A stretch of DNA of 5,910 nt, from assembly GCA_934630445.1 (NCBI GenBank), contig CAKTWY010000156.1, positions 1 through 5,910 on the forward strand, read 5' to 3'. This stretch comes from an uncultured Eubacteriales bacterium (GTDB taxonomy: Bacteria; Bacillota; Clostridia; Oscillospirales; Butyricicoccaceae). The notes beneath the pieces are model-generated. The model was given only the letters and a program-made list of their open reading frames with translations, was not told where the DNA came from and did not search any database. Below, one piece after another: positions 1 to 5,326 of the stretch (position 1 is its first letter; each line of letters begins with the position of its first letter). Position numbers and translations under genes: made by a program.

Positions 1-9
1 TGGTATAAT
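1..9 (+). promoter_or_regulatory. Possible extended -10 promoter element, -35 outside window
   Basis: The window opens with TGGTATAAT, a perfect match to the extended -10 pattern TGnTATAAT. A -35 box would lie upstream of the window and cannot be checked. If the element is active, transcription would start near position 16, inside the inverted repeat at 12-43, and give the CapA-family gene a leader of about 150 nt. It may also be a chance match in an AT-rich gap after an unseen upstream gene. Confidence 0.35.
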
Positions 10-11
10 AA

Positions 12-43
12 ATCCAAAACAAGCGCGAGCGCTTGTTTTGGAT
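12..43. terminator. Perfect 15-bp inverted repeat: bidirectional terminator or operator
   Basis: Arms ATCCAAAACAAGCGC (12-26) and its exact reverse complement (29-43) are separated by only GA. With a relaxed 4-nt loop (CGAG) the stem is 14 bp. The GC-rich core is flanked by an A-rich left side and a T-rich right side (TTGTTTT, 33-39), as in bidirectional intrinsic terminators, so it may end an upstream gene. Its overlap with the expected start point of the -10 box at 4-9 also fits a repressor operator. The sequence does not decide between the two. Confidence 0.45.
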
Positions 44-167
44 ACGGGGGCAGGTTGCCGCCGATTGCGGCGGTTTAGGGGATGCAGATGGAGATGCTTC
101 CCTGGTTACATGAGAGCTTAGCGCACAAAAATACGATGTGCCCGCTGCGGCGGGGCTGGAGGAAAAT
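44..167 (+). other. Leader of the CapA-family gene with small hairpins
   Basis: No gene is evident here. Three small foldable elements are visible. The first is a 6-bp stem (58-63 with 68-73, loop ATTG) followed by TTT. The second is a 5-bp stem (123-127 with 137-141). The third is a GC-only 5-bp stem (141-145 with 150-154), ending just before the ribosome binding site at 158-162. I do not recognise a known riboswitch or T-box. An internal promoter is only weakly suggested (TTACAT at 106-111 with a poor -10). Confidence 0.3.
158..162 (+). promoter_or_regulatory. Ribosome binding site fixing the CapA-family start
   Basis: GGAGG lies 5 nt before the ATG at 168. This favours that start over the in-frame ATG at 138, which has no such motif and would put charged and non-hydrophobic residues before the signal peptide. 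Confidence 0.8.
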
Positions 168-1424
168 ATGAGACGAAGAGCAATCATGCGTCTGGCAGCA
201 CTGCTGGCGGCGCTGTGCCTGCTGTGCGGCTGTGCGCCGGCCGATCTGAATGTGCCGGGGGATCAAACGCCCGCTGTTCAGGAAGAGACGCCACATGAGC
301 ATATGGTGCAGGACGATGTACCGCCGCAGGAAGAGCCGGAGATTGCGGAGCCGGAGACGCCTGAGGAACCGGAAGAGCCGTCTCGTGTGTCATTCGTCGC
401 AGTCGGCGACAATCTGATCCATAATACGCTCTTCCGCGCTGCGAAGCAGGCGGACGGGAGCTATGATTTTTCATCCATGTACGCGCCGGTCCAGGACCTG
501 ATAGAGGCGGCGGACCTTGCCTATGTCAATCAGGAGGCGCCGCTCTCGGGAGAAGAGCCGTCCGGCTATCCGCAGTTCAATTCCCCGCAGGATGTCGGGC
601 GCGACCTTGTGGCAGCGGGATTTGACATTGTCAATCAGGCGAACAACCACTCGATGGACCGTTATGCCAAAGGCGTGCTTGCGACAGCCGCGTTTTGGAA
701 GACGGTGCCTGAGGCGCTGATGATCGGTATGTACGACAGCCAGGAAGCGCGCATGGAGCCGAAGATCATTGAAAAAAACGGCATCCGCATCGGCATTGTC
801 ACCTACACGTACGGAACGAATGGCATACCGCTGCCGGCGGACAAGCCGTATCTGGTGCCGCTGATCGACCGTGAGGCGATCGCGCAGGATGTCGCGGCGT
901 TAGAGGGCAAGTGCGATATCATCATGGCGAGCATGCATTGGGGCGCCGAGTACCGCCTGACGCCGACGGATGAGCAGCGCGCGCTGGCGCAGTACCTGAC
1001 GTCGCTGGGCGTGAAGCTGATCGTCGGCATGCATCCGCATGTGATCGAGCCAATGGAGTGGATCGAAGACGAGAGCGGCAACCGGGCGCTGTGCATGTAT
1101 TCCCTGGGCAATTTTATTTCCTCCCAGCAGAAGCGTGACACGATGCTCGGCGCGATGATGCATGTGACGATCGAAAAGGCGGCTGATGGGAGCGTATCGC
1201 TCACGGATGCGTTTGTCACACCGCTTGTCACCCACTATGAGAAGGGCGGAAAGAACTATCAGGTCATACCGCTGGCGGATTATACAGAGGAACTTGCTGC
1301 AAAGCATGCGGTGAACGCCTATGACAAACCGGTGAGCGCCGCGTATTTTTCCGAGCTGGCACAGGAGGTGTTCGGCGCGTTCCTCACCGGCGCAAATCAT
1401 ACTGAGGAAGGCGCGGTTTCTTAA
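168..1424 (+). CDS. CapA-family (PGA_cap) metallophosphatase-fold lipoprotein
   Basis: The protein is 418 aa. It begins with MRRR, then a hydrophobic stretch (about residues 9-21) ending in LLCGC, a plausible lipobox with Cys22 as the lipidated residue, so it should be anchored on the outer face of the membrane. Residues 33-72 form a Pro/Glu-rich acidic linker. The catalytic-fold domain follows (about 75-365) with the family's motifs in order: GDNLIH (80-85), NQEAP (121-125), NNH (159-161), HWGAEY (257-262), GMHPH (287-291) and SLGNF (312-316). The Asp, Asn and His residues in these motifs are those expected to bind metal in this branch of the calcineurin-like superfamily. CapA/PgsA relatives act in poly-gamma-glutamate capsule formation, but no capB or capC partner is visible here, so its substrate is unknown. 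The start at ATG 168 is chosen from the GGAGG at 158-162. No terminator is visible before the dusB promoter. Confidence 0.92.
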   Translation: MRRRAIMRLAALLAALCLLCGCAPADLNVPGDQTPAVQEETPHEHMVQDDVPPQEEPEIAEPETPEEPEEPSRVSFVAVGDNLIHNTLFRAAKQADGSYDFSSMYAPVQDLIEAADLAYVNQEAPLSGEEPSGYPQFNSPQDVGRDLVAAGFDIVNQANNHSMDRYAKGVLATAAFWKTVPEALMIGMYDSQEARMEPKIIEKNGIRIGIVTYTYGTNGIPLPADKPYLVPLIDREAIAQDVAALEGKCDIIMASMHWGAEYRLTPTDEQRALAQYLTSLGVKLIVGMHPHVIEPMEWIEDESGNRALCMYSLGNFISSQQKRDTMLGAMMHVTIEKAADGSVSLTDAFVTPLVTHYEKGGKNYQVIPLADYTEELAAKHAVNAYDKPVSAAYFSELAQEVFGAFLTGANHTEEGAVS

Positions 1425-1428
1425 AAAT

Positions 1429-1457
1429 TTGAAATTTGAAATATGATATGATATAAT
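1429..1457 (+). promoter_or_regulatory. Strong housekeeping promoter for dusB-sigma-anti-sigma
   Basis: The -35 box TTGAAA (1429-1434) and the -10 box TATAAT (1452-1457) are separated by 17 nt, with an extended TG at 1449-1450. This is a near-consensus vegetative promoter. The 38 bases around it contain only four G and no C, in sharp contrast to the GC-rich flanks. Transcription would be expected to start about 7 nt after the -10 box, at roughly 1463-1466, on or beside the dusB ATG at 1465. Confidence 0.85.
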
Positions 1458-1464
1458 TGGGAGC

Positions 1465-2451
1465 ATGGATTTGAGAATTGGAACGATAGCCCTGCGTGTG
1501 CGCACGATGCTGGCCCCCATGGCGGGGGTCACGGACCTGGCATTCCGCACGATCTGCGCGGAAAACGGGGCATCGTATCTTGTCACGGAAATGGTGAGCG
1601 CGAAGGCGCTGTGCTATAACAATGAAAAAACGAAGGCGCTTCTCGCGCTCGGAGCAAAGAGCGTTCCGTGCGCGGCGCAGATATTTGGAAGCGAAGCGGA
1701 GAGCATGGCGCGCGGCGCGTGCCTTGCGCTGGAATATTCGCAGGCGGATGCGGTCGATATCAACATGGGCTGCCCCGCGCCGAAGATCGTGTCAAACGGC
1801 GACGGGAGCGCGCTGATGCGCGAGCCTGAGCGGGCCGCGCGTATCATACGCGCCGCAGCGGATGCGGTGCGTTCGCCTGTGACGGTGAAGTTCCGTCTTG
1901 GATGGGATGAGGCGCACGTCAACTGCGTCGAGTTTGCCCGCATGGCGGAGGCTTCCGGCGCGCAGGCGATCTGCCTGCACGCGCGCACAAAAACGCAGAT
2001 GTATGCGGGCAAGGCGGATTATGCCATGATTGCGGCGGTCAAGCGGGCGGTTAACATCCCTGTGATCGGCAACGGGGATGTGGCAACACCGGACGACGCG
2101 CTGCGCATGCGCGACGAAACGGGCGCGGATTTTATTATGATCGGGCGCGGCGCGCTGGGCAATCCCTGGATTTTTTCGCGCGTGGAACAGGCGCTCGCCG
2201 GGAAGACGCCCGACCCGGTGCCGCCGCTTGGCGCGCGCATGGAGACGGCGCGCCGACAGATCATGCTTGCGGCGGAGTATAAGGGCGAGCGCACCGCGCT
2301 GCTGGAAGCGCGCAATCATATGGCGTGGTATCTCAAAGGCGTGGCGGGCGCGAAGCCGCTGCGCGAGCGCGTGTCGGCGCTTACACGGCTTGAAGACCTC
2401 CAACGGCTGATCGAAGACATTCTGGACACCTGCGCGGCGCACGACGAATAA
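1465..2451 (+). CDS. dusB: tRNA-dihydrouridine synthase, DusB type
   Basis: This FMN-dependent enzyme reduces specific uridines in the tRNA D-loop to dihydrouridine, using NADPH, in the cytoplasm. The 328-aa product has the normal family length. It shows the barrel motifs in order: LAPMAGVTD (16-24), TEMVSAKAL (41-49), NMGCPAPK (100-107) with the catalytic Cys103, KFRLGWD (142-148), the HARTKTQMYAGKADY segment (172-186), GNGDV (202-206) and GRGALGNPWIF (227-237) for phosphate/FMN binding. The C-terminal helical part (about 255-325) includes the family-like ARNHMAWYLKG. The start is debatable. ATG 1465 sits at the predicted transcription start. The in-frame TTG at 1471 has GGGAG (1459-1463) at 7-nt spacing and would begin MRIG, matching the MKIG start common in relatives. 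The sigma factor gene follows after 21 nt with no terminator, so they are probably co-transcribed. Confidence 0.95.
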   Translation: MDLRIGTIALRVRTMLAPMAGVTDLAFRTICAENGASYLVTEMVSAKALCYNNEKTKALLALGAKSVPCAAQIFGSEAESMARGACLALEYSQADAVDINMGCPAPKIVSNGDGSALMREPERAARIIRAAADAVRSPVTVKFRLGWDEAHVNCVEFARMAEASGAQAICLHARTKTQMYAGKADYAMIAAVKRAVNIPVIGNGDVATPDDALRMRDETGADFIMIGRGALGNPWIFSRVEQALAGKTPDPVPPLGARMETARRQIMLAAEYKGERTALLEARNHMAWYLKGVAGAKPLRERVSALTRLEDLQRLIEDILDTCAAHDE

Positions 2452-2472
2452 CTCACAGAAACGGGTGAAACG

Positions 2473-3084
2473 ATGCAAGACGAACAGGCAAGCATTCGGC
2501 TGGCGAAAGAGGGCGACGAGCAGGCGTTCGAAGCGCTCGTCACCGCTTATGAACGGAAAGTATACAATTACGCGCTGCGCTCGACCGGCAACGAGCAGGA
2601 TGCAATGGATATCACGCAGGAAGTGTTCCTGCGCGTATTCCGCTCGCTTTCGGGCTTTAAGGAGGAGAGCAGCTTTTCAACCTGGCTATATCGGATCACA
2701 TTTAATATCTGCATTGATTTTTCACGAAAAAATGCAAAGCGGAATGAGAACTCCCTGAGTCTGGACGGCGAGATAGCGAACGGGAAGGAACTCGAGCTTC
2801 CGGATGAGCGCCATGCGCCGGAGGCGGCGTATGACAGAAAAGAACTTCGCGAGGAGATCGCGGGGGCGATTCTGCGCCTGAGTGAACAGCACCGGGAGGT
2901 GCTCGTCATGCGTGAGATCAGCGGCCTGAGCTATGCGGAAATCGCCGAGGTGCTCGAGCTGGAAGAGGGAACAGTAAAGTCGCGCATCGCGCGCGCACGT
3001 GAAAATTTGCGCAAAATCATTGTCGCGACAGGGAACATCTTCGGCCCCAAAGCGTCTAACACTCATGAAAGGGGGCGCGAATGA
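2473..3084 (+). CDS. ECF-type RNA polymerase sigma factor (SigW/RpoE-like)
   Basis: This is a 203-aa group IV sigma-70 factor, which directs RNA polymerase to a stress or envelope regulon. Region 2 spans about residues 20-90, with the conserved DAMDITQEVFLRVF (43-56) and FSTWLYRITFN (68-78) core and -10 recognition helices. Regions 1 and 3 are absent, as expected, and are replaced by an acidic linker (about 95-125). Region 4 spans about 130-183, with LSEQHREVLVMREISGLSY (136-154) and the helix-turn-helix EGTVKSRIARARENLR (165-180) that reads the -35 element. GGGTGA (2463-2468) precedes the ATG by 4 nt. The last codons overlap the anti-sigma gene by ATGA, so the two are probably translationally coupled. 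I found no convincing ECF-style promoter (AAC/CGT) just upstream, so it seems to depend on the dusB promoter. The regulon is unknown. Confidence 0.94.
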   Translation: MQDEQASIRLAKEGDEQAFEALVTAYERKVYNYALRSTGNEQDAMDITQEVFLRVFRSLSGFKEESSFSTWLYRITFNICIDFSRKNAKRNENSLSLDGEIANGKELELPDERHAPEAAYDRKELREEIAGAILRLSEQHREVLVMREISGLSYAEIAEVLELEEGTVKSRIARARENLRKIIVATGNIFGPKASNTHERGRE

Positions 3085-3941
3085 TGTCTCAGTGTGACGC
3101 ATATATTGAAAAAATCAGTTTGTATGTCGACGGCGAGCTGACGGCAGAAGAAACGGCTGAAGTGGAAGCGCATTTGAAAGAATGCGGCGAATGCCGCAGC
3201 CGCTGCGAAGCGTACAGCATCCTGTCGGACGAGACGTGCGCGCTCTGCTGTGAGGTTCCAGATGCGCTTCACGGGCGGATTATGGATGCGGTGAAGGCGG
3301 AAAGAGAAAACAGGCGTCCGCACCGGGCAGAAAGCTGGCGCTTCAGGCCGTTTACACTGGCGGCCGGCCTTGTGGCGGCGGTTCTTCTGGTGGTTTCGGG
3401 CGTGTTTGGCGACGTGAGCGACCTTTATTTGGACGGTGGCACAAAATCGTCATCGGCGATGGATATGGCGCCGGCCGATGCGCCGCAGGCGATGACAGCG
3501 GAGAGCGCGGAAACGCCGGCGGCAGCGGAAGAGAATTTCGCGCCTGCAGGCGGCGCTGTGCCTGAGGCTGCGAGGATTACTGAAGCGCCGATGGAAGACG
3601 CTGCAGGGAACGCACAGCAGTTTTCGATCGCGCCGGACAGCCAAAAGATGCAGATGCCGGCGTTGTCGCTCAATCAGCCGGTGGCGTTCATCATTGTCGC
3701 GCAGGGCACGGCGGATCCGAAGGAAATGCTGGACTTCATGGATCAGGAAGAGGGCGCGGACGGCACGGTATTGATCTCCATCAAAAACAATGCAACCGAC
3801 CGCGATAAGGCGATCGAAGAGCTTTCCGCGTTTTACGACGTCACGCTCATTGAGTCGGGCAGGGAAGATATCGACCCGGCCGCACAGGAAGGGCTCATTG
3901 TCGTTATCCAGACGCAGCAAAGCGCAGGCGAAACACGGTAA
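3081..3941 (+). CDS. Membrane anti-sigma factor with zinc-binding ZAS (zf-HC2) domain
   Basis: This 286-aa protein is the likely inhibitor of the sigma factor encoded just upstream. The cytoplasmic N-terminus carries Cys5, His31, Cys35 and Cys38 (C-x25-H-x3-C-x2-C), the ZAS zinc motif, followed by extra cysteines at 42, 53, 56 and 57. One membrane helix spans about residues 91-109. The outer part has a long Ala/Pro/Glu/Met-rich linker (about 123-190) and a small C-terminal domain (about 198-280) with alternating strand- and helix-like stretches that I do not recognise. Family knowledge says such proteins hold their sigma factor inactive until a signal (envelope stress with proteolysis, or thiol oxidation) releases it; the signal here is unknown. 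The start overlaps the sigma stop (ATGA). GGGGG at 3071-3075 is 5 nt from ATG 3081 and 8 nt from the adjacent ATG 3084, so either may be used. Confidence 0.9.
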   Translation: MMSQCDAYIEKISLYVDGELTAEETAEVEAHLKECGECRSRCEAYSILSDETCALCCEVPDALHGRIMDAVKAERENRRPHRAESWRFRPFTLAAGLVAAVLLVVSGVFGDVSDLYLDGGTKSSSAMDMAPADAPQAMTAESAETPAAAEENFAPAGGAVPEAARITEAPMEDAAGNAQQFSIAPDSQKMQMPALSLNQPVAFIIVAQGTADPKEMLDFMDQEEGADGTVLISIKNNATDRDKAIEELSAFYDVTLIESGREDIDPAAQEGLIVVIQTQQSAGETR

Positions 3942-3970
3942 AAATTACAAACGATACGCCGAACTGGGCA

Positions 3971-4003
3971 AGGGGCGCCGCGATCTGCGGCGCCTTTGTT
4001 TTT
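3971..4003 (+). terminator. Rho-independent terminator after the anti-sigma gene
   Basis: A perfect 8-bp GC stem, GGCGCCGC (3974-3981) with GCGGCGCC (3987-3994), has a 5-nt loop GATCT and is followed by TTTGTTTTT (3995-4003). It lies 30 nt after the anti-sigma stop codon and closes the dusB-sigma-anti-sigma operon. Confidence 0.92.
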
Positions 4004-4041
4004 GCGCAGGCTGGCAGGGAGGGAAAATCTGGAAAAGCGGC

Positions 4042-4064
4042 GCATCGTGAGATGCAGTTTTTTT
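4042..4064 (+). terminator. Weak second terminator hairpin
   Basis: A 5-bp stem, GCATC (4042-4046) with GATGC (4051-4055), has a GTGA loop and is followed by AG and seven T (4058-4064). The stem is short but the T-run is good. Its position just after the main terminator and just before the ruvC promoter suggests a backup that insulates the ruv operon from read-through. Confidence 0.45.
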
Positions 4065-4078
4065 AGACTATAAAATAT

Positions 4079-4107
4079 TTGCCATTGTTTTTGCTGCATG
4101 ATATGAT
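4079..4107 (+). promoter_or_regulatory. Promoter of the ruvC-ruvA-ruvB operon
   Basis: The -35 box TTGCCA (4079-4084) and the -10 box TATGAT (4102-4107) are 17 nt apart, with an extended TG at 4099-4100; each box matches the vegetative consensus at 5 of 6 positions. Transcription should begin near 4114, giving a leader of about 43 nt to the ruvC ATG at 4157. No LexA-type operator is visible across or beside it. Confidence 0.8.
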
Positions 4108-4156
4108 AATACAGAATGAAAGTGAGCGCGAAACAAATGCAAAGAGTGACGGAAAA

Positions 4157-4648
4157 ATGACGATATTGGGGATTGACCCGGGGTATGCGACGGTCGGGTT
4201 CGGCGCGGTGCGCTATGAACGCGGCAGGTTCCAGCTTCTGAAATACGGTGCAATCAAAACTGCGCCGGGGCGGCCGATCTCGCAGCGCCTGAAGGAAATC
4301 TATCACGACATGGGTGAATTGATCGCGGCCTTTCAGCCGGACGCGATCGCCATCGAGGAACTTTTTTTCAACACCAATGTGACGACAGGGATCCACGTGG
4401 GGCATGCGCGCGGGGTGATTGTTCTTGCGTGCGCCGAGGCAGGGTATGACCCGGCGGAATACACGCCGCTTGAAGTCAAGCAGGCGGTCGTCGGCTATGG
4501 CCGGGCGGAGAAACGGCAGGTCATGGAGATGACGCGGGTGCTTTTAAACCTCGATCACATCCCGCGGCCGGACGATGCGGCCGATGCGCTGGCGATCGCG
4601 ATCTGCCACGCGCATACGGCGGGTTCGTCTCTTTCGGGGGTCAGATAA
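4157..4648 (+). CDS. ruvC: Crossover junction endodeoxyribonuclease RuvC
   Basis: RuvC is a dimeric, metal-dependent nuclease that cuts Holliday junctions symmetrically at the end of homologous recombination. The 163-aa product has normal length and the RNase H-like fold signature. The four acidic catalytic residues are present: Asp7 in GIDPG (5-9), Glu67 in AIEELFF (65-71), and Asp140 and Asp143 in DDAADALAIA (139-148). The conserved VKQAVVGYGRAEKRQV (107-122) is also intact. ATG 4157 is chosen because it begins MTILGIDPG, as in relatives. A longer in-frame reading from 4079 would start inside the promoter and add unrelated residues. The Shine-Dalgarno is modest (GAGTGA, 4144-4149, 7-nt spacing). 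It is the first gene of the ruv operon, and ruvA follows after 72 nt with no terminator. Confidence 0.96.
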   Translation: MTILGIDPGYATVGFGAVRYERGRFQLLKYGAIKTAPGRPISQRLKEIYHDMGELIAAFQPDAIAIEELFFNTNVTTGIHVGHARGVIVLACAEAGYDPAEYTPLEVKQAVVGYGRAEKRQVMEMTRVLLNLDHIPRPDDAADALAIAICHAHTAGSSLSGVR

Positions 4649-4720
4649 AAATGCGGGCGCTGCAGTTTGAAATAACGGGGGAAACGCCGGGTCAAACGCG
4701 CCCGATTACAGGAGAAAAAG

Positions 4721-5323
4721 ATGTTTTATTATGTAAAGGGAACGGTCGTGCATACCGAGCCGAACCTCGCGGTCATCGACTGCGGAGGCGTGGGGTACGC
4801 GTGCCGCACGTCGCAGTACACGCTCGCTTCGCTGAAAACAGGTGAAGTGGCAAAGCTTTACACCTATCTGCATGTCAGGGAGGAGCTTTTTGAACTGTAC
4901 GGATTTCACGACCAGGAGGAACTGGACTGCTTTAAGCTGCTGATCGGCATTTCCGGCGTGGGACCGAAGGCGGCGCTTGCGATCCTCTCGGTGGTGTCGC
5001 CCTCAAAGCTGGCGCTGAGCGTCATTGCCGGGGATGAAAAGGCGTTCACGCAGGCGCCCGGCGTGGGCAAAAAGCTGGCGCAGCGCATTGTTTTGGAACT
5101 CAAGGACAAGATGACAAAAGAGCAGCTGGCCGGCGCGCAGGCAAACCCGGACCTTGGTTTTGTACAGCAGGCAGAGGGCGGCGCGCAGGCGGAGGCGTTT
5201 GCGGCGCTTGCGGTGCTTGGGTATTCGCGCGCGGAAGCGGCGGCGGCGATGAACGGCATTGATACGGCAAACCTTGCCGTGGAGGATATCATCAAACTTT
5301 CGCTCAAAAGGCTGGTGAGATAG
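4721..5323 (+). CDS. ruvA: Holliday junction branch migration protein RuvA
   Basis: RuvA tetramers clamp the four-way junction and recruit the RuvB motors for branch migration. The 200-aa product has normal length. Domain I, an OB-fold, covers about 1-63, starting MFYYVKGTV with the conserved CGGVGY (21-26). Domain II carries two helix-hairpin-helix DNA-binding motifs: LLIGISGVGPKAALAIL (73-89) and APGVGKKLAQRIVLELKDK (112-130). After a flexible linker (about 133-155), domain III (about 157-200), the RuvB-contact domain, includes ALAVLGYSRAEA (162-173). The ATG at 4721 has AGGAGA (4710-4715) at 5-nt spacing. The ruvB GTG follows 3 nt after the stop codon, and a GGTGAG within the ruvA tail serves as its ribosome binding site. 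Confidence 0.97.
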   Translation: MFYYVKGTVVHTEPNLAVIDCGGVGYACRTSQYTLASLKTGEVAKLYTYLHVREELFELYGFHDQEELDCFKLLIGISGVGPKAALAILSVVSPSKLALSVIAGDEKAFTQAPGVGKKLAQRIVLELKDKMTKEQLAGAQANPDLGFVQQAEGGAQAEAFAALAVLGYSRAEAAAAMNGIDTANLAVEDIIKLSLKRLVR

Positions 5324-5326
5324 CGC

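Noticed and set aside
138..167. Longer CapA-family reading from ATG 138
   Set aside because: The first ten codons lack a ribosome binding site and precede the MRRR signal-peptide start. GGAGG at 158-162 clearly serves ATG 168.
900..1586. Long minus-strand open frame opposite the CapA-family gene and the start of dusB
   Set aside because: It lies across two conserved genes and a strong + strand promoter, has no recognisable protein motif, and is rich in Arg and His as expected for a shadow of GC-rich codons.
1792..2478. Long minus-strand open frame opposite dusB
   Set aside because: It mirrors the conserved DusB coding sequence. The equal length (228 aa) of this frame and those at 900-1586 and 5003-5689 is a coincidence, since the three share no sequence or family motif that I can see.
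2440..2490. ECF-type autoregulatory promoter before the sigma gene
   Set aside because: TGAAAC at 2466-2471 resembles a -35 box but has no CGT-type -10 at the right distance and overlaps the ribosome binding site and start.
3423..3650. Repeat-like Ala/Pro/Glu-rich stretch in the anti-sigma gene as a tandem repeat
   Set aside because: The composition is low in complexity, but I see no repeating unit; it reads as a flexible linker.
4094..4113. CTG...CAG pair in the ruvC promoter as a LexA site
   Set aside because: The spacing is 15 nt rather than 10, and a clostridial genome would more likely use the GAAC/GTTC type.
4079..4156. Extended N-terminus of RuvC
   Set aside because: It would begin in the -35 box of the operon promoter, and the added 26 residues have no match to the RuvC family, which starts close to the GIDPG motif.
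4651..4845. Small open frame between ruvC and ruvA
   Set aside because: It has no ribosome binding site, runs into ruvA in another frame, and turns Arg-rich there; the first 70 nt are simply a short intergenic gap.
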